Below, in pieces: positions 63,766 through 64,000 of a DNA stretch of 64,000 bases (the first letter of the stretch is position 1; each line of letters opens with the position of its first letter). The stretch comes from JAPOUP01 sp026708635 (GTDB lineage: Bacteria > Pseudomonadota > Alphaproteobacteria > Rhodobacterales > Rhodobacteraceae): assembly GCA_965200115.1 (NCBI GenBank), contig OZ241336.1, positions 4,030,001-4,094,000 of the forward strand, written 5' to 3'. The notes under the pieces are model-generated. The model was given only the letters and a program-made list of their open reading frames with translations, did not search any database and was not told the origin of the DNA. Made by a program: the position numbers and the translations under genes.

Positions 63766-64000
63766 TGAGCTGATTTGCCCAAAGATAGGTGAGCGGTCAA
63801 GACTAACATCATCAGGGGTGCGTCAATCTCGACTATCGGAGGTCGGGGGAGTACCGTGTTCATTGTGCGCTTGCGAGGCAATTGTATGACCGCGGCGAAT
63901 ATCGCGAGTGAACTGCAATAATGGAGGGGCGCAAGACAATTCTGTGCGACGGACTCAGACAGCCCCTCGCTCCCGGAAGTCGTCGAACCTGTTGCTTTGA
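63766..64000. other. Upstream region of prfA, no gene seen
   Basis: 235 bases to the window end. No frame is convincing; presumably holds the prfA promoter. Confidence 0.4.

Overview
The window looks like a chromosomal segment of a GC-rich (about 60% by eye) alphaproteobacterium, probably a Rhodospirillales-like lineage. The evidence is gene content and order: rplU-rpmA-obgE-proB-proA, prfA-prmC-DUF4167, lptD-surA-pdxA-rsmA with pepA/holC divergent from lptFG, the zur-znuCB/znuA locus, DUF3553 and ornithine-lipid genes. The exact taxon cannot be fixed from the sequence alone. Numerous insertion-sequence (IS) remnants, frameshifted genes and long non-coding gaps suggest a genome undergoing decay, as in host-associated bacteria, or a draft assembly with indel errors.

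Layout. 1-4.4 kb is an accessory patch: two paralogous proteins of a family I do not recognise flank a frameshifted IS (about 1.24 kb, with terminal inverted repeats) and a fragment of an IS4-type transposase. 4.4-13.5 kb holds lipA (lipoate synthesis), katG (catalase-peroxidase), a DjlA-like TerB/DnaJ protein, an MttB-family methyltransferase and guaA. 13.8-21.4 kb holds a DMT-type permease, an Uma2-type remnant, rplM-rpsI (rpsI with an apparent N-terminal frameshift), a hotdog thioesterase, an enoyl-CoA hydratase-like protein, an M32 carboxypeptidase, ctaA and trmJ. 21.5-23.3 kb is a second decayed patch: an orphan vsr, an orphan hypothetical gene and an IS1595-like fragment. 23.4-31 kb holds a TenI/ThiE-like protein, olsA-olsB, a DUF3553 protein, proA-proB, obgE, rpmA and rplU.

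31.2-38.4 kb is a homoprotocatechuate (3,4-dihydroxyphenylacetate) meta-cleavage cluster, all on the minus strand: hpaF, a broken hpaE copy, intact hpaE, hpaD, an FAA-hydrolase-family gene and hpaH, preceded by a frameshifted UPF0261 gene. Ring cleavage (HpaD), semialdehyde oxidation (HpaE), isomerisation (HpaF), a decarboxylase/isomerase-type step (FAA family) and hydration (HpaH) are all encoded. The final aldolase and the upstream hydroxylase are not in the window. A remnant of the same IS seen at 0.7-2 kb sits immediately upstream of the FAA-family gene.

39.5-64 kb holds tRNA-Ser(CGA), the zinc-uptake locus znuA / zur-znuC-znuB with a Zur-like operator in the divergent gap, a RecD2-type helicase, rlmE, ppx/gppA, a folate-linked C1 module (virulence-factor-family protein, methylenetetrahydrofolate reductase-like protein, methyltetrahydrofolate:corrinoid methyltransferase), holC and pepA, the envelope-biogenesis run lptF-lptG-lptD-surA-pdxA-rsmA with ATGA-type overlaps, and the convergent prfA-prmC-DUF4167 group. 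The C1 module and the distant MttB-family gene could together demethylate a quaternary amine, but no corrinoid carrier protein is visible here. No CRISPR array, prophage or obvious defence island is present. The best candidates for new biology are the unrecognised paralogue pair at the left end and the non-coding stretch ending in a strong terminator at 4.7-5.2 kb.
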